Source: Alentia gelatinosa
Lineage: Eukaryota > Annelida > Polychaeta > Phyllodocida > Polynoidae
Direction of reading: 5' to 3'
Assembly: GCA_950022655.1 (NCBI GenBank)
Contig: OX465589.1
Coordinates: 25,535,626-25,599,625, forward strand
DNA length: 64,000 nt
Made by a program: the position numbers and the translations under genes. The notes beneath the pieces were generated by a model. The model did no database searches. It was not told the origin of the DNA and worked only from the letters and a program-made list of their open reading frames with translations. This document shows, in pieces, positions 28,801-43,800 of this stretch. Numbering within the stretch: position 1 is the first letter of the stretch; the number at the start of each line of letters is the position of its first letter.

Positions 28801-31800
28801 TGCTATGGGGCACCAAATGATGTTTAAAAATACACTGCAATTTACTACAATGGCTATATTCTGCCTTCCTTGGCTAACATAACGTATATAAAGGAACAAG
28901 TGAAGAATTAAGTCATTTATAGTTATATAGTGTTTCGGCCTTGAGAAATTATTATAAAGGATTTTGTAATGCAAATCCAAAGCGTTATTTTTACCCATGA
29001 TGAAATCGTAGAATGAAGCCAGAAAAAAACACATACATCTCTGCGCCACCTCTGCCCTACCTGGGAGAAAGGGCATGTAGGCGTGGTCATGCTTATATTT
29101 TTTAATCAAAATGATAAGTCACAGCCTGTAACATAACATATTGGTAGCAATGTGATATTTTTGTGTTTATCATTTTGCACCCCAATGGTTATCACCGCAG
29201 TGCGTAGACGGGGCCTTTGATATCTTTGCCTGACCTCCAGGTAGTAGGTTTCGGAGCGTTGTCCCATATCACTCACCCCTAGAAACCCTATTCTCACAAC
29301 AGCCAATGACCTCCGACCTCACCCCATTCTAATGTGTCACTGCTACATAGTACCACCCTCCATAACACCTCCCCGTTGCTAGCAACTCGCATGGTGAAAA
29401 TATATCTCTCTAGAAACGTCACTGGGAGTTTAGAGCTTTGCAATTGCTTTTATAGATTAATATAGACAAGGATAACTAAATTAACTATCCCTCTACTTCC
29501 TGACGAAGGTCGATCCCCTACTGGAACATGTAGGATAAACACTGGGCAATAAGTAACCAGCAGTAACAGAAGAGAATGTATGAATGATGACAATCATGAT
29601 AAAATATAATAAACTTCAATTGTGAGTAATCAAGGATTAGTGGTCCCTTCACTAAACATAACTAAATTAAATATGACCGAGAATACAACTGACAGGCTTT
29701 ATTAAAGCATTATTGTGCTGCGATTGAGCAGCATACTCCATTTTTACTAGCAATTTGCCATCCTGTCATTTGCCATTAACCTCCAAACCTCAGAGCAGCT
29801 CAAGCAGTTCACCTCTGGCTCTGACACCCCACAACCCTGCCCTCACCCCCACATTTTACACCTCCCACAGCCCCTGCCTCCACCCCCAACACGTTATACT
29901 TCCCACACCCCACAACCCCCACACCTTTTGTAGAATCCTCAGTTAGATGCAATTTTCCATGAACTCCTTCTGTTTACCTCCACCAACATCCTCCACATCC
30001 ACAACCCCCATCTCAATGTCCTGTCCGCCTCACACCAATACCCTCCACTCCACTGAGCTTCAGCATTCCGGAGAGCTGCACTGCAATGCTACGGAGGGTG
30101 TGTGTGGGTTGAGGTGTTGGTGTTTCTAGAGGGGAGAATGTGGGTTGAAGTGTTGGTTTTTCTAGAGGGGAGTTTGCGTGTGTTGAGGTGTTTGTAGGAG
30201 GGAGCAGGGTGGGGTGCACTCAGACATTAGACTGTATAAATACCTACAGGCTCTACATGCTTGTTGTATATAAACTGCGTGCTTTACTGGCTTTTTTGTC
30301 GCCCGGGGCCGTGTGCTTTACGGGTGGGTAAAAGGTGTGCTCGGAGACAAAACACATGCCGCTGTCAGCCCGTCTGTCTCCTAAACTGTCTCCCCGGTAT
30401 TGTCAGGACTAAAGAGCCGGACGTGTGCCAGACCTCCTTATCTGTGGGTTGTGATAAACAAGACCCCTCTTTAGTTAATTATCTCCGGACATATGGTCCG
30501 GCTTTTCAAGTTACATACCAGTTGGCAAAGGATAGGATTTGGAACATAGCTTTGGGCGAAAACATAGAAATCAAGCATAGTTCATATTAAAGGCCTGTGT
30601 AATTATGTACCAAGTTTACCATGTTATTTTGGTTATTACTGTTAATTATGTTTGCATTGCAAGGTGTACCTCAGATGTTTACTGCATTTTGAGGCTGGGG
30701 TATTAAGTGCTCAGCAGCAAATCCAGCGGGAGAACCATCCTGTAACAGCGGGGGAGGAGATGAGGGGAGGGGGGGGGGGGATATGGCAGGCAGGAACCAT
30801 CTCCAGAAATAGCATGGGTCATGGACACCAGGGGCGCCACCGGTAGATGGTGGCGGCAGACTTCAGCGCCGCCACGCGGGCGCATCGTCCAGGTACAGGA
30901 TATCCAGGCACAACCTCAGTTTTAAGCTGGCTCTTAAGAATCTACCAAGAATCTGCTTGGAGTTCACGCACAGGGACGCGTGGTAGTGTGCGCGCGCAGG
31001 GAGGGAGAACTCCACGGGACGGATCGGCGTGCGCAGCCGTCAGACATGTCAGAAACACTTCAACGACCGGCGTTGAATGTTAAACGGACCGACATCCGCT
31101 CTTGTCCCCAGTGAATATTGGGAAACGTTTCATACTGTAAAGATTCATATTTATTCAAAGGAGGAGTATAGATATTGAACCACCTGAAAGATCGGTGCAA
31201 ACGGACTACCTCTTGCAATGGAATTCCAGAATATTTTGGGAAGAAATTTGTCAGTTATTAATCAAGAACGGTGCACTATAACCTCAGGACACAAACGGTC
31301 ACGTGGTGGTGGCCTTCACACTAAACTGAAAATCTATCACATCACCAACAGATGATTCGCGGCACAGTCACCATGAAACAGTGAGTACACGTACTTGAGT
31401 TTGTACAAATATGGCTTTGACAAATATGTACGTCATTCATGAATTATAATCATGATTGGAATTACATGCCTGCTGAAAAGAGTGTTTAAAGTTTTCCACT
31501 TAGTGAAAAGGTAGATGGGTAGTCTTGGAGCCTTAAGCGTATGAAAACTACCCTTTCGTCCTATTGCGGATCAATTTGAGTCTATTCTACTGTGAACCTA
31601 TCTACCCTATGAATCATATGAAAACACGCTAATATTTCTTTTAATTTCCTTCTGAAAGTGTTTCTATAACTGACAAGTATAGTTTCAGGAATCACTTATG
31701 TTCGGTTGATCTAACATTTGATTGCCTTTTCACACTAAAATCGCGATATTAAAGTTTTGAACGCGCTATGGGTAAAATGAACATCCCAGCAAGGATTCAA

Positions 31801-34800
31801 GCATGTAGTTCAGGAGAATAACTAATTGATAGATTTTGAGTTAGCTATTGGTAGCTCACAAAGTGTGTTAGAACCGTACCGGGGATTCTTGTGGTATGAA
31901 GGTTTATGTATAGAAATGTAAAACAACTGATCCACAAAGCATTCCTCGCCTCAGATGAGTGGCAATGATGAATAATTCTGGGAGCCTTGGGAATAGTTTT
32001 TCATTTAAGAAAACACCCACAGTATACACTTTATGGCCATGACTTCACCCGCTCCCCTGTGTTGAAAGTCTCGCTTTAGATTTAAGTCTAAAATATGTAT
32101 CAGGGATATAAGAGGCCAGATGTATGATATATTAATTGATCAGGGACATCGATCAAATGATGGTGGTGACACTGAGTCACGGCTTTATTATACAGAATAT
32201 AATGATATAGTGTTAATTGTTTATAAACACATTATTCAACCTGGATATATATACGGTGATTAGCTAGTTTGATCATGCATCCAGCAATTGACAGTGTATC
32301 ATAAATTAATTTCCTTTTTCCTATATGAACCATCACCATAAAAATGTATATGCCCGAAAAGGAAACCTGTTATAGTAATAAATTATTTTTCGATTATTCT
32401 GCGCGCCTATTTTCTAGTAATAAGACGCGATGGTGAAACATACACTTTTAGATGGAGAAGGAAATTGTTTTGTAAAACTTGTATGAAAATCTACTTTTGG
32501 GATATGTTTTGATAGTAGTTTTACTTGATGGATGTAGTTCAGAGATATGTACTGAAAGAGTATACTGAAGAAACTTCGTTTTGAGAGAATGTTAAATCGA
32601 AACACCAAGACTTGCTTAGGTAAGTGAAATACGCAGTTATACATCCAAACTGACCAGCTTTGAATAAATAGAAACAGGAAAGCCTGCCGCCCGCCATTAA
32701 AAACACACAAAACCAACCTCAAAACCTGGCCAGCCGGTTTTTTTATTTCCCCACGGTGCCCGGATGTAAGCAAGGGTCGTTATCCCCGTCCTGCGCAGGC
32801 GCGTGGGCTGCCATGGCAACATGATAAACTCTCCCAGGTGGTCGGTTCTCTACTGGAGACGCAGGTGTGAGGAGGATCGTGTTGCCATGGTAACACGGCG
32901 GAGTGTCGAGGAGTCACGCGGTGTACGGAGAGTGATGAGGGGGGAGAGTGAGATGAGGCTGGGGATCTCCCCCAGAAGGCGGTGGTGGCTGCAGAAGATC
33001 TTTGTTTGCTTGGATGGTGTTGGTAGGCGGGGTGTCCAGACTGTGTGGGGCTCATACTGGTAACCGCGTATATCTAGGTTAACCTGGGCCCCGCTTCTAA
33101 AACATAATTCATTACTGAACTATTTTCATACTACAAGACCCAACTTTGAACGATAATGATAATCCATATTAAATTCTGATAGGAAATAATATGATGGACT
33201 TCTATTCTTGTCAGGAGATGCTAAGTTTTGAATTAAATGAGATTATCCCCTTTTTCTGGTTTAGGTAAAGGCCCCCCAGTGTTACGTCCACTGGTCTGTC
33301 TGTAGTCGGGGTGGGGTGTCTGCCCTGTTGTTATGGAGCCAACACTATAATACATCATGAGTACAAAAAGAGGATACCCTCCTGGTCGATCTACCTTGTG
33401 TCTTATACGTCACAGTACAGCCTCCAGATGTTATAACTAACAGTCTGTACAACGATACACCCACAGCAACCTACACTGACATGTTTATCATAGCTGAGGA
33501 TTGAGGAGGCAACTCAAGTGCAATACTAGAAGCTGCTAGAATAGAGTATAGTAACGGTCCTTGCAATAGAAAAACGCGAGCCATTCCTTCTCTCTGTTTT
33601 TTTTCAACACTGGTTTGCAGGAGATTTAGTGGAATCTGGTGTATACGTGTCAGAGTGGCTTGCTGAGATTGTTTGAGGAGTGTGAGGGAGAACCAAGGTG
33701 TTTATGAGGAAGGTTCAGTAATATAACTTGCTCCTAACAACACAGAGGGACTCACATGTTTCGAATATACACATATTACTGAAATGGATTTCATTATAGA
33801 ATCTTTTGTCATTATACAAATTTGTTAGAAAAGATAATTTAACCTTACTCTGACAAATTCCGCACTACAGTGCATAAGTTTTCTGGTAGAACTGAGCAGT
33901 TCGCTGGAGCAGTTTTCTCTATTAGTGAGTGGTTTTTTTTCCACTGGACCACGTATCAGTATATGTATGATATTTTCTTCCGAACAGCTGGCCTCAGTAA
34001 GTCCATTACTTATCATTACAGAGCGGCGGATATCTTTTTTACAGAGCCTATGATACACTAATATAGTTCCAGAATGTTCACATTATATTTGGCAAGCATA
34101 GAACGCAGGGTATTTTCCACGCCTGTAGAATACCAACCAATGATTTTTTCCAGAATAGTTTTTCCTGTACATTTACCTATGGTGGTGGTGCTGTAACATA
34201 TTTCCCCGTTAAAGTCCCGTCCATTTCATCTTACATTATGCCAAAAACAAGAACAACATGGTAATTGGATGAACACATACATTACTAGAATATGATAACT
34301 TCAGCACATAATTCTGTATACAGAGGTATGGTTGAAGTAGGTCAGTTAGTAACTGCTAATACATATTGGGTTGGGTTTATTTTTTTACTATTTCTGTGAG
34401 TCCGGGTCTTTCGGTCCAGGTACTCACATCCGCCTAGCCACTTTGAAATCCCCAGGGGTCACTCTTTTTTTTAGTAAATTCTCAAGCAGCAGAGCTGACA
34501 AATGTGCAGTGCTTATGCCCGGGACACCCGTCGACAGTTCGGCGTTACACCCTTTGACAGGCTGGCAGCTGGGTCAGAGAAAGACGTCAGTAAACATGTT
34601 TTTATTACACCACTAGTTCCCCTCATCCCAGTACATACTAAGTAGGCTAACAGAAAATCCAGGTTAAAAAAAGAAGAAATACCGAGACCTTCTTTGTTAT
34701 CATTTTTGCTGTCACTCACTATGTATGAAGTGGGTCAGACAAATCACCAAGGCTTGTTGGTGTTCATTTAAATGGTATCTGTTTATCTTTCTCAAATAAC

Positions 34801-37800
34801 AGCAATACCTAAGGTTAACAGCTTTGCGCGGTATTGCGCCGAATCTTATCATCAAAGATGATGGGAACTTACAGAGGAATGAAGAATCGTCTTGTTATTG
34901 ACTACCTTCGTTATAATGTTTAGCATCAAGATGCAGAAACAAACATTGTTGGATGTGATATTTATAATGCAATTCCTGTAAAGTAGAATATTTGACATAT
35001 TTACTGTATTACTAGAAGTTAGATTAATCAAAACATCATTTTTACTTTCGATGTAAGCATATCCCCATTTGTACAAGCAGGGAAGCTTATAGTGCAAATA
35101 GCTCATACACACCTTCTTTGCGCACATTGTTGTAAAGCTCTACCCTTGTACTTTTTGGCACAATAAGCACAGACACTGGCACTACCCGCCCGAGGCCACA
35201 ATGGAAGCATTTGTCTTATGTGACTAGGTCGCTACCGTAAATCTGCAGGGACGACCCATTTGTACCATTTCTAAGTGTTAATTTTCATTTATGTTTTCAT
35301 TGAACCACTACCTCGAATTGAACGCTGATTGTACACATTTCACCAAATCTAACGTAAAATTATGTGTCATTTTCGAGAATTGTGCTTTCCAGTGATGTTT
35401 TCTGGTCGCATATACAGAGCATTGGTGGCTGAGGGGGTGTTTCTATGGTGATAAACATGGTGCAAACAATGTGTAAACCAACACGAGTGGCACTGAGAAA
35501 CACAGAAGGATGCAGTAAACACACACTTGTCTCCGTTTCTCGGTTGCTCTGTGTGGGTGTGTCTGGTATATACACAAGCAGGTAGAGTAGACATCACAAT
35601 GTAGAAGTGTCGGTGTAGTTAAACAGGCATTCTGACAACGGGACAGAATGGTGCACTAGTGAAATGCTGAATTGCATTGGGTAGAGAATGATACCATATC
35701 CTTCTTCCTTTTACTGGAACAGTATAGTAAAATAAGCTGTTTCATCAGAGTAATCAATTGCCTTGCTGAGGCAAAGAAGGCTCGTATTTAGTAGAGGTTA
35801 CTGTCCAGCGCTTTCCTATATTTTGTACCTCAATACGAAGTTAGGAAATACAGCAATTCCTGTGTGCAACATGACCATGTTGGAGTCATCACACCAATGA
35901 ATTGATACTACTTTGGTATTACCCTGGGCAATACCTCTACAATAGCATGGATACACACCAGATATATACACCCTGGATGAACCTTCTCGATATTAATGTA
36001 TGTAGTTGGAGAGATAGAAATACCGTCATCCTGACCTTTGTAAATCCACAGAGAACCCATGCTTACCGCTTCTTTATCAGTAAACACAATGACGACAGTG
36101 GTTCTGAGGTACCTGTCACCAGGAGAAACCCCTGATGGTATCATACGCCAGTCGTTGGCGTTATGCTCTCTAACCCTGAACATGTTTATAAGTGACTTTC
36201 CTCACGGCGCCGCCCTGGTGGTGCATTGGGGTGCGTGGAGAGGGTACCAAGAGCCACCTGATGCAACTCGGCTCCTGGTGCCCGGTGGTCTCCAGAGCCC
36301 TGAGGGGTTATCAGCTGTTATAATCTAACTCTGCCAATATAAACACATTACGACTCAAGAAAAACAGCTAAATGTGTCTGGTACGAGTGGTATTAGACAC
36401 TTGTCTTACATACATTTTACAATAGACTGGAATGAATGTGGTTGTTATTTACAAATTGTTAATCCCAGTTAACATAAAATAAATTGTGACATTTCGATAG
36501 AACTATATCATAGATACTGAGTCTTATTACCAAATACATGTGCGATCGGTGGGTAGCAGCGATATAGTATAATACATGATGGCCTCTGAATATACAGACT
36601 GCGTTCTTATACTGTATTCTTAAACTTATCTCCATTGCCTTCATACCATCTACATCCCATAGATTCAGAGCGTTAAACATCTGGCAGTTGAAAAGGGAAC
36701 TGATTTTCTAAAGAAACACCATTCTCCATAAAACCATCAGTCAGCGTTTAAGTCAATAGCCGGTATTGCTTTTGGAGGGATGAGCAGTCCAGGAAAATAT
36801 TGTAACAGTAACGCTTTACATCTCAATCTAGAGGTGGGAGAGGGGATAATAGAGACAAGTCGTTGGGCACCAGTGATGTAGATCATTTATCGGTCCCTTG
36901 TATCCTGCAAGTGTGAAATCACTTGAAAATATCAATGAAGGATAAGTTTAATTTCCTGCTTTATACTTCCCATATAATTGGGCTAAGATTTGAACCAATC
37001 CTCTTTAATACAAGTTACCGCTCATAAGAGTATGACGGAGGGGCTTGTTGGTCTCCACTCTATATCCCAATAATGTGGGCCTCCTCTTAACATCATCGTT
37101 TTATGACAAAACCAGACAGTAGTACCTCACCACGGGGTACCTTGCTCCCTGTACATCCACATGATGGGTTTCGTCTACCACTGTGTCCTTTACTTTAAGT
37201 GACACAGCACATGTGCATATGCTTTATGACTTTGACCTTCACGTGACCTCGGTGCACGGGGAGGTGAGTGAGAACCCAGCGTGTGATCAGGGATCCTGCA
37301 GATGTGTACTGGCGACTACTAAGATGTACACGTTCGTATGGTTAGATATATATCGAGACTACTCTCGTCTGCATGGTCTCATACGGATAGTTTTCGTACT
37401 ATTTATATAAAAGCTATACTTGTCTGATTTATAATATATGAGGAAAAGAATATGTACTGGAATAATGTTATATGAGGCTCATCAATACAACATTTTCAAT
37501 AGTTGCAATAGTTCCGTTGATTAAGCGTTGGATTCTGTGACATTTATCCATAAAGGGTTTTCGATCAGAAACTCTTAAATTGTGTTTGGCTGTGTCAAGA
37601 ATTGTATCTTTCTACGCTTTTAAAGAATAGAAACGATTCACTAGATAGTTTGCTTTGTGTTTCGTCTGATACACAATCACAAAACAGTGTAGAGAAGTTG
37701 CCTGTTCTGCTCGTTCACATTTGTGTGTTTTCTGCACTCTCTGTGAGGCAATCCTTCTAGTTCTGGCACTGAGGTAGCAGCTCTCCTCACCCATCAGCAG

Positions 37801-40800
37801 ATGAGGGTGGAGCAAAGTTCAGACGGGGTCAGGGCAGGTCAAGAGCAGCACGTGCCCCACGTGTTCTGCACATTCTGTGTTCCTGTGGTAGTAGGTACTT
37901 AATGTGGTACAGAGATGGTAGTCACAGGGGTACCAAGTGTTTAATTTGTTAACAGTTTGACCTTGTGCATGCACTATATGTGCAATGGTTAGAACTGGCT
38001 GATTTACACTGAAATAGATGGAAATTAGCTGTTTTTAAGAGTCTACCCCAATTGTGATTATTTTGAATGTTATGTGTTGATGTTTTTGACGCAGGGAAAT
38101 CTTTGGGTTTCAGAGAAAGTTTCTCATATTGATAGAATTTATAGCAGACCTGGTAATGTAGCAATTGCCTTCATGAAGCAATTTTGATCTCTTAGACTCG
38201 TTGAGGGGGAATGAATGATATGAACTTGGCGAATTTACGTTTCGCTCTGCCAGATGGTTTTATCAATCCTCCAAAAGATGTAGATGAATGAAAAGAAGGG
38301 TAGGCTTAATCGATGAATGAGAGTATGATGTTTTCCATTCTCAGAAAACACGCTGATTATACATTGTAATTGACAGTTGTGGGACTGCTAAGACATTGCC
38401 TACGTTCTGGGGTATACCTTTCCCAGACCAGTCATGTTCTCCAGTTGTCGTCGGTTTTTAACTATCATACTCCAAGATATAATTGTGTGAGTACACTGTA
38501 TATCGACTCACATGAATCTCCTTCACGTATGCTTAACACTACATGTATATTGTTTTGTCTTTGGAGAGTATTTTGTACTTTAAAACACAAAACCTCAAAC
38601 TATTTTTCGCAATAAGTCATGATATCCAAACTTGTTTTTCCAAAGCATGGCACAGATTTGCGATAAAAGCTTATCTTTGATAACTCCAGGATAATCCCAT
38701 TTCCCCCCTCTGTGTTCACAGAGCCTCCCGGCCCGCCCAGGAAGGTGCAGGTGGAGGACCTCGCCCGGTCCTCCTGTGCGCTCGTGTGGAAGGCGCCGGA
38801 GTTCGACGGCGGGTCGCCGGTCACGGGATACTACGTGGAGCGGCAGCAGGGCTACACGGACCGCTGGATCAAGGTGAACCGCGTGCCCGTCACCGCCTGC
38901 CGCCTCCAGATCAAGGACCTCGTCGAGCACAACGTCTACGACTTCCGCGTCGCCGCAGAGAACGCTGCGGGCGTAGGTCAGCCGTCCGCCGCTACGGGCG
39001 CTGTCACGGCCAAGGACCCGTATGAGAAGCCGGGCAAACCCGGAGTGCCGCGCGTCACCGAGCAAGTCCGGGACCGCGCCGAGCTCAAGTGGGACGCGCC
39101 GGCCGACGACGGCAACAGCCCCATCACCAACTACGTGGTGGAGATGCGCGCCGCAGGAGACTACAGCTGGGTGTCGGCCACCGCCGATAAGGTGGCGCGC
39201 ACGTCGCTCACGGTGAAGGGGTTGCGTGAAGGGGTGATGTACGAGTTCAGAGTGTCCGCGGAGAACAAGGTGGGCCGCGGTCCACCCTCTGACCCCTCAG
39301 AGTCCTCCAAGTATGGTGAGTATTCAGGTCTCTCTCTGTTTGTATGATATGTAGTTTGGTTTGGCAAAGTTAAGTCTCTACTGACTCCTATTGCTAATTA
39401 AATTCCCTAACAATAACCAATAAAGTTTCTCAGTTCAGAAATTGAGTACATGTTAATAAATGAATTAGTGATACTTATATGTGAAATTCCACCCAAGGGA
39501 AAGCATGTATCGCGAAGAGATTCTATGGTAGCGAAAATACCAAAAATTTCTAAATTGTTCTTTGTACTGATACAGTCCAGATTTACAATATAGTTGTTTT
39601 GATGAGAAATGGGTTTTTAAAATGAAAAGGATCACATATGTATTAAAACCCCGGGTGTTTTTCTCACTCATTCACAGAGGACCGTGTGGACTTTGTGCGC
39701 CCTCTAACGGACCAAAAGGTCACCTCCATTCCCAACACGGTGACCTTTGAGTGTGAGGTGTCAGCAGATGGCGCCACCGTGCAATGGCTGCGCGGCGAGC
39801 GTCCAATCAAACGCGGCGACAAGTACGAGATGACGTCAGAAGGCCGGGTTCACCGCCTTGTCATCTATGACGTCGACGATCGTGACGTGAGTGAATACAC
39901 GGCCCAGGTCAAGAACAAGACCACCACCGCCAAGCTCATCGTCCAAGGTGAGTTGTTTAAAAACAAGAATTGCATACATTTTTCTTTATAAATGGTACAT
40001 GATCACAGCATAGACTAAGGATAACTCTCTCAAGCTTAATATGTATATATACAAATGTAGGAAGATATCTGCATGAATACAGGTCCAGAGACTTAAATGT
40101 AGCCATATCGGGGTTTCCGAAAGAAAAAACAGTAATTGAAGTAAATACTAAAGCTATTTATACGAGTTTATAAAAAAATGAAGCAAATTTTATTGGCCAT
40201 GCTCAAGACTTAAGATAACTTCTTTGCTCCCCATATATTACAGCCCCTCCAAAGATCACGGCCGACAACCGCTACAAGGACGGCCTCACCATCATCGCCA
40301 ACAAGTCCGCCATTATCGAGATGCAGTTCACCGGAAGTCCCCAGCCCAAGGTCACGTGGACCTACAACAATGGCCGACTTCCGGACGCGCGGCGCACGAC
40401 GTCGGAAACTATTTACAACATGACGGCGCTGACCATCAGCCGAGCCAAGCGTTCCGACGCCGGCGTCTACAGCCTCGCTCTGGAGAACGAGAGTGGCAAG
40501 GACAGCATCAACATCACCGTCAAGGTCATCGGTCAGTATCTCCCCTGTCTCTTTGTACTCTAGAGGTCAAGCTAAAGGAAAGTTTCAACTAGATTTTCCG
40601 TATTCCCTCTACTGTTCAGAATTAACATGTCAGTCAAGACTTCTATTCATATCATCAGATAACCTCACATTCAAGGAATATTAGTACAAGTAATGAGATA
40701 TGTTGCTCTCATTATTAAATGTTGAATTCAAGTAATTCCCTACAGGGGATGCTCAGTTTTTTCCATCACTGAATAGCTATCAGTAAGTGAAATACCGAAT

Positions 40801-43800
40801 GTCTTGCTCCTAGAATTACTGTACTCCGTCTTGAGTGAAACCGATTACAAAATATTGCTTTCATTTTGAATTCTTATCACAGAGATTTCTTCAATTTCAT
40901 TTAAAAGATAAATCCTACATATTTGTGTAAAATGACGCCCGTGTGTATCACGAGTCGTAGGGGAGGTCGTTGCTTTATGACGTTAAACAAAGGAGTGTGT
41001 TTTACCAGCTGTAGACAGTAAACCAAGATAGGCGACAAGGGTAATAAAAACTACCCCCTTTGAGCAGCTTTTTGTAACGACTTCGTCTCGCCCAATGTCC
41101 CATCCCTGGCATCCCACGGTTGTGTTCCTAATTCTTCTTATCTATATACATGTCAAGGTTAGACACTTATTTAGGATCCTCGGTCACCTCTCTGTACTCA
41201 GTACCAGATTGAATGAGCTCAACGAGCAAGTATTGCCATCTGGCGGCGGTATTGTCATACCGAAAAGAGGGCAGTTTTTCCAGCTATCAGCGGGAGGACC
41301 GGTGTGCTCTGACGTCATTAAATCATCAATGGGTATTATATATATCTGCACTGATAATGACGTTTTGAGAAAAGAGGTTTTCACTGAGTCATATGACTTA
41401 CTGAGATACACAAGATAAGATGAAAGACTTGATTGGTGAGGGAGTTGAGACAACAGCATGAAAAGATTGTTTAATGCCTTCAGGGGATATGGTCGGCAGT
41501 ACAAGTAGAAATAACTAGAATTATTTATAAATAAGCACAATGCCCTCTTGACAATTTCCAGACAAACCCGGCGCACCCAAAAACCCGTCAGCCAGTAACG
41601 TCACCGAATCATCTGCATCCCTCCGCTGGTCCCCACCGGACAACGACGGAGGAAGCCCCATCTCACACTACGTCATCGAGAAACGCGAGGGCTACAAGCG
41701 CATGTGGCAGACGGTCGGACAAAGCGCGGGAACGGACTTCGCTGTGACCCGGTTGGTCGAAGGCAACTCCTATGTGTTCCGCGTGAGCGCCGAAAACGAG
41801 TGCGGTGTGGGCGAGGCTGCTGAGGTCAAGGACGTTGTTAATGCAAAGTCTCAGTACAGTGAGTATTCACCATCCACACATAAATCACTATGAGTAGTCA
41901 TATCTATATCTTAAAAGAAATCTTTCAATTGCTGAATATCATCCCCAATATGGCATTCCCGCCGAGTAGTTAGGTGTTAGGTAATACACTTGGCTATACT
42001 AAGAGCATTTCTTTAGGAATGGAAATTTAAATTCACTTCTGTTTTGAACAATTTTAAAGAATAACAGAGTCTCATACCGAACGTTCCCTGAAAAATCAAG
42101 GTATTTTTCAAAGTTGTGGCAAAACTGAACCAGTGATAGGAAATGAGTATAATTATATTTTTTTATAGGTAAATATATGTATTTTAACATAAAATAGGAT
42201 TTGTCCAACAAATAGATTTTTTTTTCTGTTTTGAAGCTGCAAAAGTACGTTTTTCCATACAGTGACCCATAAAGCCTAAATACGAGGAATGTAAGGAATG
42301 TACTGTAGCAGAATTACATGGCTTTATCTATTATCCCCAATGCAGGTTTGCCTGGCGCCCCATCCATCCCGCTTGTCAAGGAGGTGTTTGCCACACACGT
42401 CAAGTTGTCATGGCAACCACCAGAGAAGGACGGTGGTACGCCCATCACGGCCTACGTCATCGAGCGTCGCGCCGGCGTCCACTGGATCCAACACAAGAAG
42501 AAGGCGACCTCTACCGAGTTCACCGTGAACGAACTGCAGGAGGGCAACAAGTACGAGTTCCGGGTGTGTGCCGAGAACAAGATGGGAGTGGGCGAGCCAA
42601 GCCTGCCCTCTCAGCCCGTCACCACCAAGGACCCCTTCAGTAAGTGCTCTATTTACCGGAGTGTGTTCAGAGTGTGGGAATGGGCCAGTATTTCCTTGTG
42701 GCACAATGAACCGGTTCACCACTAGTGATAATGCGTGAGCAGCTATAGTGACAAGTGTTGGAGTAATTGAGTGATAGGCAGCAAAGTCGCTAAGAAATTG
42801 AGACATTCCCAACAATCTAGATTTAGAAATACGGTGTCTTGTTGCGTCAATCTGGCCGTGTGAACGAGGTGACGATTGCTGAAGAATATTGATTTAGATA
42901 ACTTAGTTCATTGCTCTTTATCAATAATTATGTGATGCTATGCAATAACGAAGTATAGGCCTTCATATTGATTACATCGAAGACGGAATAGGTAGGCAAT
43001 GAATGACAATTTTAATAGCGTTTTTGTTTTCTTCTGTAGACAAGCCCGGTCCACCTGGCGTCCCGCAGATCAGCGAGATCACCGATACCTCCATGACACT
43101 CAACTGGACACCCCCGACCGACGACGGTGGCGCCCCCATCGACGGCTACGTGCTGGAATCCAAGATGGAGGGCGGGCGTTGGAAGGCGGCGTCTAGTGAG
43201 ACGCTGTCGCGCACGAGGTTCTGCTGTGAGGGCCTGATGACGGACATGGAGTATCAGTTCCGTGTGGCGGCCGTGAACCGCGCCGGTCAGGGCCCCAACT
43301 CCGACCACACACAGCGCGTCCGCGCTAAGGCGCCACTCGGTCAGTTGGATTAAGATTATAATTCATATAGTTATCACGCGTTAACATCATGGTTCAGATG
43401 TTTTTCTAATTGGTATTTTATTTTGTAAGGACTATTCCTTAATGAGAACTAATCATTCCCGTAATGTATTTTCAAATTTTTTTTATCAAGGTAGCATCGG
43501 CTTGTAGATGAGGTGTTCTAGCCACGTCGCACTAATTTGTATTTTCAAGTATAACAAATGCACGCTTCATTCAAATCTAAGCTAAGACATTATCAACTCT
43601 GGTACCATCATCCGTGTCAGTGATTTATTTGCTTTATTACCACTTACATGTCACACATTATAACATTTTCTCTACCATGCTCGCTTTCAGTTGGAGAATC
43701 TCCCAAACTGCTCTCCGCCTTACACGACGAGACCACCGTCGCCCCGCGTGACGTCACACTCACCTGCCGCATCCGACAGGGAGAGCCACCGGCCACCGTG

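Larger units (their letters stand above)
24782..38721 (+). other. Intron 25 (13,940 bp), by far the largest
   Basis: No Ig/Fn exon, no nested gene and no transposon ORF is supported on either strand. The LPFG to EPPGPP join across it matches LPFD-PPGPP elsewhere, so the same transcript is expected to span it. It holds minisatellites (26826-27011, 30108-30200), a C/A-rich stretch (about 29815-29930), and GC-rich patches near 28550-28610, 30820-31060 and 32760-33060. The rest (24782-26825, 27012-29750, 33061-38721) is AT-rich with nothing I can name. Confidence 0.75.

Noticed and set aside
30847..31083. 78-residue + frame in the GC-rich block of the giant intron
   Set aside because: No recognisable domain. 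It stops well before the donor at 31380, so it cannot be the start of the titin-like frame.
31352..31380. 29-nt sequence between cag and gtgagt as a cassette exon between exons 25 and 26
   Set aside because: 29 is not a multiple of three and inclusion would shift the long Ig/Fn3 frame. Kept only as a weak alternative-leader idea.
32780..33063. Frames of 86-91 residues on both strands over the X-box region
   Set aside because: Open on both strands because of base composition; no motif, partner exon or start context supports a gene.
32803..33063. A nested, independent protein gene in the 13.9 kb intron
   Set aside because: No frame above about 140 residues and none with a recognisable family. 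Promoter-like motifs alone do not support it.
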